Shown here one piece after another: positions 1-6,453 of a stretch of 22,149 nt of DNA. Position 1 is the stretch's first letter. Every line of letters begins with the position of its first letter. Below the pieces are notes generated by a model. That model had not been told where the DNA came from, made no database searches, and saw only the letters and a program-made list of their open reading frames with translations. Origin of the DNA: DASQLQ01 sp035629935 (GTDB lineage: Bacteria; Actinomycetota; CADDZG01; WHSQ01); assembly GCA_035629935.1 (NCBI GenBank), contig DASQLQ010000080.1, forward strand, positions 1 through 22,149, written 5' to 3'. The translations under genes were made by a program, and so were the position numbers.

Positions 1-566
1 CCCTTGGGCCGCCCGGTGGTCCCAGACGTGAACATGATGTCGCAAAGATCGTCGGGGCCGAGCGCTTTTGCGCGCAGGGCCGCGTCTTCAGCGGACACCG
101 AGTCCGCTCGACTGAGGAACTCCTCCCACGTGGTCGCGTTCTGCGCTTCTCCGCGGAGGAGAACCACGCGCCCGCCGTACTCGTCGGGCAGCATCTCGAG
201 ATAGTCGATGTCCAAGAAGCCCTGCACGGTGAACAGGATCCGCGCGCCGCTTTTGCTCAGGATGTAACCCGCCTCCGGCCCCTTGAACCGGGTGTTGATC
301 GGGACCAGCACTCCTCCTGCCGAGACCCCGCCGAGGGCCGCGACGATCCACTCGTGAATGTTCGGCGCCCACACCGCGAACCGGTCCCCCGGCTCGATCC
401 CAGATGCCATCGCCGCCCGGGAGGCGCGCTCGACCGCGGCTGCCAGCGAGGTGAAGGTGAGCTCCACCGGGGGGTCCACCACCGCCTGGCGGTCGCCGAA
501 GCGATCGGCGGCCGATCGAACGAGGTTGGCGATGCTCCCCCACTCGAGATCGCCGCGCTCTTCCAT
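1..566 (-). CDS. fadD3: FadD3-like acyl-CoA synthetase, N-terminal part (truncated by window edge)
   Basis: This is the first 188 residues of an adenylate-forming acyl-CoA ligase. The reading frame opens at ATG 566-564 and runs off the left edge inside the ATP-binding P-loop, seen as SGTTGRPK at residues 181-188. The N-terminal layout matches FadD3 as I recall it: a short lead, GIEPGDRFAVWAPN near residue 57, and VPINTRF near 88. In Mycobacterium FadD3 attaches CoA to the propanoate left after side-chain and A/B-ring removal (HIP). Assigning that substrate here is inference, since only the N-terminal domain is visible and related medium-chain FadD proteins share this layout. The gene is divergent from the Ltp2-like gene across a 56-bp gap holding an inverted repeat, so both are probably controlled together. 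Confidence 0.75.
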   Translation of the reverse strand, partial: MEERGDLEWGSIANLVRSAADRFGDRQAVVDPPVELTFTSLAAAVERASRAAMASGIEPGDRFAVWAPNIHEWIVAALGGVSAGGVLVPINTRFKGPEAGYILSKSGARILFTVQGFLDIDYLEMLPDEYGGRVVLLRGEAQNATTWEEFLSRADSVSAEDAALRAKALGPDDLCDIMFTSGTTGRPK

Positions 567-584
567 GACTGGCCCCCACCCCTG

Positions 585-607
585 AAATCTGACGGTGCGT
601 CAGGTTT
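585..607. promoter_or_regulatory. Palindromic operator, class B (CTGACG-n3-CGTCAG)
   Basis: A perfect 6-bp inverted repeat (CTGACG, spacer GTG, CGTCAG) lies at 589-603. Flanking AAA and TTT at 585-587 and 605-607 extend the symmetry with one mismatch. It sits almost centrally between divergent start codons at 566 and 623. A -10-like TAGACT at 607-612 would place plus-strand transcription about 4 nt before ATG 623, so the right edge of the palindrome touches the -10. The size and symmetry suit a TetR-family dimer. It matches neither the KstR (TnnAACnnGTTnnA) nor the KstR2 (AnCAAGnnCTTGnT) consensus, so the regulator is unknown. Confidence 0.65.
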
Positions 608-622
608 AGACTACCCACTCTC

Positions 623-1768
623 ATGCTGAAGGACCAGACCGCCATCGTGGGCATAGCCCAAACACCGTTCGCGAAGCACCTCGAGGGTTCCGAGAAGCAA
701 CTCGCCTGCGAGGTCATCGTCGCGGCCCTGGACGACGCGGGCATTGATCCGTCCGAGGTCGACGCGTTCTCCTCTTACACGATGGAGGAGACGGAAGAGA
801 TCGACATCGCCCGGAACATCGGAGCCGGGGACGTGACGTTCTTTAGCAAGATCGCATACGGCGGCGGTGGTGGGTGCGCCACGGTGGGGCACCTTGCGAT
901 GGCCATAGCGACGGGCCAGGCCTCGGTCGGTGTTGCGTGGCGCTCGAGGAAGCGGGGCTCAGGTGGCCGGCCGTGGAAGGAAACGATCCGCCAGCTCCCG
1001 ACGCCGGCGCAGTGGTCGCGACCCTGGGGCCTCCTGCGTCCGGTCGACGAGATCGCAATGCTTACGCGTCGATACATGCACGAGTACGGCGCAACCCGGG
1101 ACCACCTGGCCAATGTCGCACTGGCGTGCCGGGCGCATGCAAACCGCAACCCCAACGCGATGATGCACGAGCGCACCATGACCCGTGAGGACTACATGGC
1201 CTCGCGGTGGATCTCCGAGCCACTGTGTCTGTTCGACAACTGCCTGGAAACGGACGGCGCGCTGGCGTGCGTGATCGTCTCCGCGGAGCGCGCCAAGGAT
1301 TGTCCACATCCGCCGGCGTACGTGCACGCGGCAGCGCAGGGCTTGGAGGCGCAGCACCAGACGATGGTCAACTACTTTAAAGACGATCCCCTGGAGGGTC
1401 CGGCCTGGGCTTGCGCTCGCCTTCTGTGGAAGCAGTCAGACATCCGTCCCGAAGACGTGAAGGTTGCGCAGATCTACGACGCGTTCACATCCTTGATCCC
1501 ACTCTCGCTCGAGGGCTACATGTTCTGCGGCCGCGGCGAGGGGGCCGCGTTCACCGAGAACGGCTCCCTCGAACTCGGCGGCGAGCTTCCGATCAACACC
1601 TCCGGCGGCGGCCTCTCCGAGGCCTACGTCCACGGATTCAACTTGATCAACGAGGGTGTCCGCCAGATCCGCGGGACCTCGACCGCGCAAGTTCCCGAAG
1701 CCGACACGTGCTTGGTGACATCGGGAGAAGGCGTGCCGACCAGCGCGCTGCTCCTACGGGGGGAATGA
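623..1768 (+). CDS. ltp2: Ltp2-like thiolase-fold aldolase (steroid side-chain retro-aldolase)
   Basis: This 381-residue thiolase-superfamily protein is close to the length of Ltp2. It has the N-terminal AIVGIAQTPF strand and the C-terminal INTSGGGL loop. Ltp2 cleaves the 17-hydroxy-propionyl-CoA side chain by a retro-aldol reaction, releasing propionyl-CoA and the 17-keto steroid, and needs a DUF35 partner. Two tyrosines, Tyr285 (IYDAFT) and Tyr335 (SEAYVHG), are both offset by nine residues from Tyr294 and Tyr344, the catalytic residues I recall for Ltp2, so they appear conserved. Aligned by eye, the thiolase nucleophile position is Gly81, with a Cys only nearby at 85. The next gene, one base downstream, encodes a DUF35 protein, as expected for the complex. 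No Shine-Dalgarno is visible, so near-leaderless initiation from TAGACT (607-612) is likely. Confidence 0.82.
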   Translation: MLKDQTAIVGIAQTPFAKHLEGSEKQLACEVIVAALDDAGIDPSEVDAFSSYTMEETEEIDIARNIGAGDVTFFSKIAYGGGGGCATVGHLAMAIATGQASVGVAWRSRKRGSGGRPWKETIRQLPTPAQWSRPWGLLRPVDEIAMLTRRYMHEYGATRDHLANVALACRAHANRNPNAMMHERTMTREDYMASRWISEPLCLFDNCLETDGALACVIVSAERAKDCPHPPAYVHAAAQGLEAQHQTMVNYFKDDPLEGPAWACARLLWKQSDIRPEDVKVAQIYDAFTSLIPLSLEGYMFCGRGEGAAFTENGSLELGGELPINTSGGGLSEAYVHGFNLINEGVRQIRGTSTAQVPEADTCLVTSGEGVPTSALLLRGE

Positions 1769-1769
1769 C

Positions 1770-2225
1770 ATGAGCGACGCGCGCGTCATGACCGAAGACG
1801 GCTTCCTCATCCCACTTCAGGACGAAGACGGAGCCGGCTTCTGGGAGGGCGCGCTCCAAGGCGAGTTACGGATCCAAGCGTGTGGGAACTGCGAACGCTT
1901 CCGCCACCCACCCCGGCCCATGTGCCCGCACTGCCGGTCCACGGAAGCAACGTGGCGCGATGTAACCGGTGAGGGAACGATCTGGTCGTTCGTGGTCCCG
2001 CACCCGCCACTGCTGGAGGGTTACGCGGCGGTAGCGCCTTACAACGTGATCGTGGTCGCCATCGACGAGGACCCGACGATCCGTCTGGTGGGGAACCTGG
2101 TGGCGAGCGAGGATGGCGCGATCAATGAGATCGACCCCGAGTCGATCCGGATCGGCGAGCCGGTCCGAGTTGTGTTCCCGCGCATCGACGAGGGAGTGGC
2201 TCTCCCCCGATGGACAAGGAAATGA
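1770..2225 (+). CDS. Stand-alone DUF35 Zn-ribbon/OB-fold partner of the Ltp2-like aldolase
   Basis: This 151-residue DUF35 protein has an N-terminal helical lead, a rubredoxin-like zinc ribbon with Cys38, Cys41, Cys52 and Cys55, and an OB-fold beginning near residue 65 (GEGTIWSF). DUF35 proteins bind thiolase-fold enzymes and help form their acyl-CoA site. In the mycobacterial Ltp2 complex the equivalent domain is the C-terminal half of ChsH2, fused to a MaoC hydratase domain; here it is a separate short protein. The start is one base after the Ltp2-like stop, and a G-rich run ends about eight bases upstream. Direct partnership with Ltp2 is inferred from adjacency and family knowledge. Confidence 0.85.
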   Translation: MSDARVMTEDGFLIPLQDEDGAGFWEGALQGELRIQACGNCERFRHPPRPMCPHCRSTEATWRDVTGEGTIWSFVVPHPPLLEGYAAVAPYNVIVVAIDEDPTIRLVGNLVASEDGAINEIDPESIRIGEPVRVVFPRIDEGVALPRWTRK

Positions 2226-2242
2226 TGGTGTCGACGAAACGC

Positions 2243-2249
2243 AAGGAGG
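2243..2249 (+). promoter_or_regulatory. Strong Shine-Dalgarno for the SDR gene
   Basis: AAGGAGG lies six bases before ATG 2256. It is one of the strongest ribosome-binding sites in the window and fixes the start of the SDR gene, which unlike its neighbours does not overlap the preceding stop. Confidence 0.75.
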
Positions 2250-2255
2250 AAACAC

Positions 2256-3149
2256 ATGGGTTTGCTTGAGGGCCGAGTGGCTGTGGTGACCGGCTCCGGA
2301 CGAGGGATCGGGCGTGCGATCGCCGTGGAGCTGGCCGGACAAGGCGCCGCGGTCGTTGTCAACGACGCTGGGGTGTCACTCGACGGCCAGGGGGGCGAAG
2401 ACGACCCCACCGTCGAGGTACTCAATGAGATCGAATCGGCCGGCGGGCAGGCCGTGGCCAGTTACGACGACGTCTCCAAGTTCGACAGCGCCGAATCGAT
2501 CATCGAAACGGCCGTCTCGAAGTTCGGGAAGATCGACATCCTGGTGAACAACGCGGGGATCGTCCGCGACCGAAGCCTGGTGAAGATGAGCGAGGAGGAG
2601 TTCGACGCGGTCGTCGGAGTGCACATGAAAGGCACGTTCAACTGCACTCGCCACGCTGCGCCCCATATGAAAGAGCAAGGCTTCGGGCGGATCATCAACA
2701 TCACGTCGAGCGCCGGGCTGCGCGGCAACTTCGGCCAGACGAACTACGCGGCCGCAAAGGCGGGTATCGCAGGCATGACCTTCGTTTGGGCCATCGAGCT
2801 GGCGAAGTACGGCATCACGGCGAACGCCTTCGCCCCGGTGGGAGCGACCCGGATGACCTCCAACATCGTTCCCGAGGGCGGGGCCGACCCCGGGATGGAT
2901 CCCAGCCTCAACGCCCCGATGATCGCCTTCCTCGCGTCGGAGCGAGCAGCGCACATCAACGGCCAGGTGTTCGGCAGGCGTGGATTCGGCTACACCATCT
3001 TCCAGAAGTTCAAGCCGCAGGCGGCGATGTACAAGGACGGTGGATGGACGGCCGAGGAGATCGCCGACCACTTCGACACAGTGCTTGGTGAGTACATGGC
3101 TCCACCGGGACTGGACGTGACCGTGAAGAAGCCCGAGAAGAAGGCCTGA
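2256..3149 (+). CDS. MFE-2 / 17beta-HSD4-type short-chain dehydrogenase
   Basis: This 297-residue classical SDR resembles the (3R)-hydroxyacyl-CoA dehydrogenase domain of peroxisomal multifunctional enzyme 2 and bacterial Hsd4A-type proteins. The cofactor motif TGSGRGIG is at residues 12-19, followed by VVVNDAG and NNAG near 98-101. The catalytic set is Ser151, Tyr164 and Lys168. The GNFGQTNYAAAKAG stretch is typical of the MFE-2 subgroup. It would oxidise a side-chain 3-hydroxyacyl-CoA to the 3-oxo form using NAD+. The tail beyond residue 245 carries YKDGGWTAEEIADHF and a lysine-rich end instead of the MFE-2 hydratase domain, so it is a single-domain version. The exact steroid substrate is not shown by the sequence. 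Confidence 0.82.
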   Translation: MGLLEGRVAVVTGSGRGIGRAIAVELAGQGAAVVVNDAGVSLDGQGGEDDPTVEVLNEIESAGGQAVASYDDVSKFDSAESIIETAVSKFGKIDILVNNAGIVRDRSLVKMSEEEFDAVVGVHMKGTFNCTRHAAPHMKEQGFGRIINITSSAGLRGNFGQTNYAAAKAGIAGMTFVWAIELAKYGITANAFAPVGATRMTSNIVPEGGADPGMDPSLNAPMIAFLASERAAHINGQVFGRRGFGYTIFQKFKPQAAMYKDGGWTAEEIADHFDTVLGEYMAPPGLDVTVKKPEKKA

Positions 3150-3150
3150 C

Positions 3151-3942
3151 GTGCCGGAAGATCCGATCCTCGTCGAGCGCCGCGGCGGCATCTCCTGGGT
3201 CACCCTGAACCGTCCGGACAAGCGCAACGCGATCAACGCGGAGATGCGCGAGCAGCTCCTTGCGGCTATAGCGGAGGCCTCCAATGACCAGACCATTCGG
3301 TGTCTGGTGCTCACCGGTGCCGGCAAAGGGTTCTGTACGGGCGCGGATCTCTCCGGCTCGAAGGGCGGAGGAAAACCACAAGCAGGTTCCATCCGCGACG
3401 TGATCCGGGAGGGGACCCAGCGAGTATTCAAAGCTCTGTGGGAGCTCGAGGTGCCGACGATCGCAGCGGTTAACGGGGTCACCGCTGGGTTCGGTTGTCA
3501 GCTGGCGTTCGCGTGCGACCTGGTGATCGCATCCGAGGAGTCCCGATTCATCGAAGTGTTCACAAGTCGCGGGATCATCCCCGACGGCGGCAGCGCCTAC
3601 TTACTGCCCCGGCTGATCGGTCTGGCCCGCGCGAAAGAGATGGTGTTCTTCGCCGATCCCTGGTCGGCGGCCGATGCCGAGCGGATCGGGCTCGTGAACC
3701 GGGTGGTTCCTCCCTCCGACCTCGAGAAGGTAACGATGGAGTGGGCGGAACGACTGGCGACGGGCCCAACGAAGGCGCTTGGTCTGGCCAAGCGGCTGCT
3801 GAACCGATCCTTGGAGTCGACGCTCGACGCGTCGCTAGAGGAGGAGGCCCTTACACAAGAGCTCATCACCAACACGAACGACATCCGCGAGGGCATCACA
3901 GCCTTCGTCGAAAAGCGCGACCCGAAGTTCACCGGCACCTGA
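3151..3942 (+). CDS. Crotonase-family protein, PaaG-like, lacking both hydratase glutamates
   Basis: This 263-residue enoyl-CoA hydratase/isomerase-family protein starts at GTG one base after the SDR stop. The oxyanion-hole segments are present (GFCTGADL at 61-68 and AGFGCQLA at 112-119). The two catalytic glutamates of true hydratases, spaced 20 residues apart, are replaced by Gln117 and Phe137. Asp145 in IIPDGG matches the acidic residue of PaaG-type isomerases. It is therefore more likely an isomerase or hydrolase than a classical hydratase. It ends the Ltp2 block, two bases before the stop of the convergent DUF35 gene, with no terminator hairpin visible. It does not resemble EchA20 as I recall that sequence. 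Confidence 0.78.
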   Translation: MPEDPILVERRGGISWVTLNRPDKRNAINAEMREQLLAAIAEASNDQTIRCLVLTGAGKGFCTGADLSGSKGGGKPQAGSIRDVIREGTQRVFKALWELEVPTIAAVNGVTAGFGCQLAFACDLVIASEESRFIEVFTSRGIIPDGGSAYLLPRLIGLARAKEMVFFADPWSAADAERIGLVNRVVPPSDLEKVTMEWAERLATGPTKALGLAKRLLNRSLESTLDASLEEEALTQELITNTNDIREGITAFVEKRDPKFTGT

Positions 3943-3944
3943 GC

Positions 3945-4361
3945 TCAGCGAGGGTGGAAGACCGGGATCGAGAACGTCTCGCCGTTCGCTGACTCCTCGC
4001 GCCAGGCGACTCGCACCCGCATCCCGCACTTCACGTCTTCCGGCGGGCAGCCCTCCACATTCGAGGTCATCCGCACGCCTTCTTCGAGATCGATCAGCGC
4101 GACGACGTAGGGCACACGTTCCTTGAACGGGGGCAGATCGTTCTGGTGCACCACGGTGAAGGTATGAACGGTTCCATCGCCCGACGCATCACGCCACTCC
4201 GTATCAACTGACCAACACCGTGGGCATCGGGCCCGTGGATAGAAGAACGCCTGCAGACACGAGCGGCACTCTTTATAGGTAAGTCGTCCTTCGCGCGTGG
4301 CCTCCCAATAGGGCGCGGTTTCCGGGTCGGGCTCGGGGAGATGCCAGGAGACTTCGGCCAT
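3945..4361 (-). CDS. DUF35 Zn-ribbon/OB-fold protein paired with the upstream thiolase-like gene
   Basis: This 138-residue DUF35 protein has a complete zinc ribbon (Cys32, Cys35, Cys46, Cys49) and a following OB-fold (GDGTVHTFTVV near 60). I chose ATG 4361-4359, which overlaps the thiolase-like stop by one base (TGATG). A longer frame from 4403 would add 14 residues lying inside the upstream gene. As with other thiolase/DUF35 neighbours, it probably forms a stable complex with the 381-residue protein encoded just upstream. It is the last gene of its operon and faces the PaaG-like gene. Confidence 0.85.
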   Translation of the reverse strand: MAEVSWHLPEPDPETAPYWEATREGRLTYKECRSCLQAFFYPRARCPRCWSVDTEWRDASGDGTVHTFTVVHQNDLPPFKERVPYVVALIDLEEGVRMTSNVEGCPPEDVKCGMRVRVAWREESANGETFSIPVFHPR

Positions 4362-5506
4362 CACTCCACCCCCAGAACCAAAGTCCCGGTCGAAGAGAAC
4401 CACCCGCCGGTGCCATTCACTGCAGCAAGTCGTGCGCCGTTCACCTGGCGCCCGGTGGCTTCGCCGCGCAGCTGTCGCACCGCCTCGACGATCAGGAAGA
4501 CACCGCGCATCCCCGGGTGATTCGACGAGAGTCCCCCACCGTCGGTGTTCGTGGGCAACTTCCCATCCAGGGTCAGCGTCCCACCTTCCACGAACGAGCC
4601 ACCCTCGCCCTTCCCGCAGAAACCGAGTGCCTCGAGCGTGAGCAGCACGGTGATGGTGAACGAGTCATATGCCTGAAGGACATCGATGTCTCCGGGCCTT
4701 ACACCCGCCATCCCGAAGGCGCGCTCCGCACTCCACCGGGCGGGTGACTCGGTGACGTCCTCCCACCCAAGCATCGTTTCGTGCGAGACCGCCTCGCCGG
4801 CGCCGAGAACGTAAACCGGCGGTTTGGGGAGATCTCGAGCACGATCGGCGGAGACCAAGACGATCGCGCCGCCGCCGTCCGTGCGGATGCAGCAGTCGAA
4901 CTTGTGCAACGGCGAGGCCACCATGCGCGACGACAGCACATCGTCCACCGTGAGTGGATCGCGGAAGGACGCAAGAGGGTTGTGGGCCGCGTTGGAGCGG
5001 ATCTGTACGGCGATCTCCGCGAGCTGTTCTGGCGTGGTGCCGAACTCGTGCATGTGGCGCGTGGCCGCCATCGCGTGCCGGCCGATCACCGTGTGTCCAT
5101 AAGGCGACTCGAACTGCGCGGGCCCGCGTCCGCCGATGGCGATGTTCGCCGTTCGAGCTCCTCGCTTCAGGTCAGACCTCGCCGTGCTCCCATAAGTAAG
5201 GAGGGCCACCGAGCACGCTCCCGAGGAGATCGCGGCCAGGGCGTGGTGAACGAACAGCTCCCACGACGAGCCGCCCACCTGCGTTCCGTCGACATATGAC
5301 GGTCGCAGGCCGAGATACTCGGCGACGACTACGGGGTGAAGAAGATCGGGGCCACACGAGAAGAGGCCGTCGACGTCATCCTTGGTCAGCCCGGCATCCG
5401 CCACTGCCGCGGCGGCGGCCTCCGCGTGGAGCTCTAAGGCCGTTGCATCGGGAACAGTCCCGAATCGCGACTCCCCGATCCCGGCAACCGCGACACTGGG
5501 GGCCAT
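4361..5506 (-). CDS. Thiolase-like (lipid-transfer/SCP-x type) protein with His in place of the second Ltp2 tyrosine
   Basis: This 381-residue thiolase-superfamily protein begins SVAVAGIGESRFG. The usual nucleophile segment reads VGGSSWEL (77-84) with no cysteine. Tyr280 (QAYDSFT) corresponds to Tyr285 of the Ltp2-like protein. The second catalytic position, at the same distance after the GGG turn, is His330 (SSNHPG), as in canonical thiolases. It thus shares one half of the Ltp2 active site and differs in the other. It may be an aldolase or a condensing enzyme for another acyl-CoA; the substrate is unknown. It lies between the MaoC pair and a DUF35 gene, which suggests hydration followed by C-C cleavage. 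Confidence 0.78.
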   Translation of the reverse strand: MAPSVAVAGIGESRFGTVPDATALELHAEAAAAAVADAGLTKDDVDGLFSCGPDLLHPVVVAEYLGLRPSYVDGTQVGGSSWELFVHHALAAISSGACSVALLTYGSTARSDLKRGARTANIAIGGRGPAQFESPYGHTVIGRHAMAATRHMHEFGTTPEQLAEIAVQIRSNAAHNPLASFRDPLTVDDVLSSRMVASPLHKFDCCIRTDGGGAIVLVSADRARDLPKPPVYVLGAGEAVSHETMLGWEDVTESPARWSAERAFGMAGVRPGDIDVLQAYDSFTITVLLTLEALGFCGKGEGGSFVEGGTLTLDGKLPTNTDGGGLSSNHPGMRGVFLIVEAVRQLRGEATGRQVNGARLAAVNGTGGWFSSTGTLVLGVE

Positions 5507-5515
5507 TCGATGTGT

Positions 5516-5527
5516 GGCCCGAAGGCC
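5516..5527 (-). other. Intercistronic UUCG-tetraloop hairpin
   Basis: Read on the minus strand, GGCC-TTCG-GGCC forms a four-bp stem closed by a C(UUCG)G tetraloop. It lies three bases after the MaoC stop, within the 23-nt gap before the thiolase-like start. It is short but unusually stable for its size. It has no U-tract, so an RNA-stability or attenuation role is more plausible than termination. Random occurrence in high-GC DNA is possible. Confidence 0.4.
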
Positions 5528-5529
5528 CG

Positions 5530-5967
5530 CTATCCCTTGGTGGGGAGGGCCGCGGTCGCGCTTCCGGTGATGACCACGTCACCTTTTTGGTTCGTAACGG
5601 TGAGCTCGCAGTCGACCCGCCGCTCGTCACCGTCTTCGTACGTCTTGGTGACGGTGGCCCCGAACGACAGCTGGTCGCCGGGGTACACCTGGCCGCTGAA
5701 CCGGGTCTTGAATCGCCGGAGGTTCCCGGTACCGAGCCAATCGGTGAGGTAGTGGGACAGGATCCCCGCGGTCAACATCCCGTGCCCGAAGACGCTTGGG
5801 TAGCCGACGGCTTGCGCGAACTCGTCGTCGTGGTGCATCGGATTGAAGTCGCCCGATGCTCCCGCGTACTTGACGAAGTCCGTTCTCTTGAGCGGCTCCG
5901 GCGTTGACCACTCGGGGCCGCGGTCGCCCTCTTTGAGGTCCTCGAAGTAGGTCTCGTGTCGCTGCAT
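5530..5967 (-). CDS. MaoC-type (R)-specific enoyl-CoA hydratase, catalytic subunit
   Basis: This 145-residue single hot-dog protein carries the hydratase-2 motif GDFNPMHHDDEFA, with Asp40 and His45 spaced as in the catalytic Asp/His pair of PhaJ-type hydratases. The GYPSVFGHGML segment near residue 56 is also typical. It adds water to a trans-2-enoyl-CoA. It overlaps the stop of the preceding hot-dog gene by one base, and such HadB/HadA- or ChsH1/ChsH2-type pairs usually act as heterodimers with one active Asp/His subunit. This is the catalytic one. Acting on a steroid enoyl-CoA is inferred from the neighbourhood. Confidence 0.85.
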   Translation of the reverse strand: MQRHETYFEDLKEGDRGPEWSTPEPLKRTDFVKYAGASGDFNPMHHDDEFAQAVGYPSVFGHGMLTAGILSHYLTDWLGTGNLRRFKTRFSGQVYPGDQLSFGATVTKTYEDGDERRVDCELTVTNQKGDVVITGSATAALPTKG

Positions 5968-6404
5968 CAGCCCGTGGCGGCTTTCGACGTCTCGATGATC
6001 GTCGCCCGCGCCACCACCGCGTCCTTCCCGTGCTGGTTAGTGAAGCGAGTCTCCAGGACAACGAACGTCAGCGTGCCGCCCTTCTTCCCTTCTTTGGTGA
6101 AGACGTCGCCAACGGTGATCTCCCCGGTCAATACGTCGCCGGCGCGGATCGGCTCGAGGTACTCGAAGTCCTGCTCGCCGTGCACCACCCGGGCGTAGTT
6201 GATGCCTAGATCCGGCATGGGCCCGTCCAAAATGGCCGGCCAGAACTGGGACGTCATAGTGAATGTCGGCGGCGCGAGCGGGGTCTCCCCCTCTTGGTAG
6301 GTGGGGTTGTCGTCGAGGATCGCGCTAGCGAATTCACGGATCTTTCCCCGCTCTACGGGGAAGGTCATCTTGCCGAGGCTGGCGCCTTTCACGGACTCGC
6401 TCAT
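5967..6404 (-). CDS. HadA-like / FAS1-DH-type hot-dog hydratase subunit (non-catalytic partner)
   Basis: This 145-residue hot-dog protein of the MaoC N-terminal (HadA/FAS1 dehydratase-like) type reads PVERGKIREFASAI at 16-29. At the active-site position it has DDNPTYQE (31-38), with Tyr36 where the catalytic His would be, so it is probably the substrate-binding subunit of a heterodimer with the overlapping MaoC gene. An in-frame ATG at 6419 would add five residues. I prefer 6404 because the palindromic operator and its -10-like edge (CAGATA) overlap the 6419 start, and the FadD3 gene has the same promoter layout with a comparable spacing to its ATG. Confidence 0.8.
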   Translation of the reverse strand: MSESVKGASLGKMTFPVERGKIREFASAILDDNPTYQEGETPLAPPTFTMTSQFWPAILDGPMPDLGINYARVVHGEQDFEYLEPIRAGDVLTGEITVGDVFTKEGKKGGTLTFVVLETRFTNQHGKDAVVARATIIETSKAATG

Positions 6405-6420
6405 GAGGGCGCCGAGCATA

Positions 6421-6441
6421 TCTGATGGACCGTCAGGTTTT
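6421..6441. promoter_or_regulatory. Palindromic operator, class B, second copy
   Basis: CTGATG, spacer GAC, CGTCAG lies at 6422-6436: the same inverted repeat as at 589-603 with one arm mismatch (T6426), followed by the same GTTT. It occupies the short gap between the SDR stop (6454) and the HadA-like start. Read toward the minus-strand gene, both copies begin AAACCTGACG and end TCAGAT. This indicates an internal, separately controlled promoter for the hydratase/thiolase/DUF35 genes within the long minus-strand run. Confidence 0.6.
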
Positions 6442-6453
6442 CCTCCACGATCT

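Noticed and set aside
2376..3482. Long open frame on the minus strand opposite the SDR and crotonase genes
   Set aside because: It mirrors real genes with SDR and crotonase motifs on the plus strand, has an Arg/His-rich composition and no recognisable domain. It is a high-GC antisense artefact.
3151..3942. Assignment of this crotonase as EchA20 (ring-opening hydrolase)
   Set aside because: Sequence segments do not resemble EchA20 as I recall it; only family-level features match.
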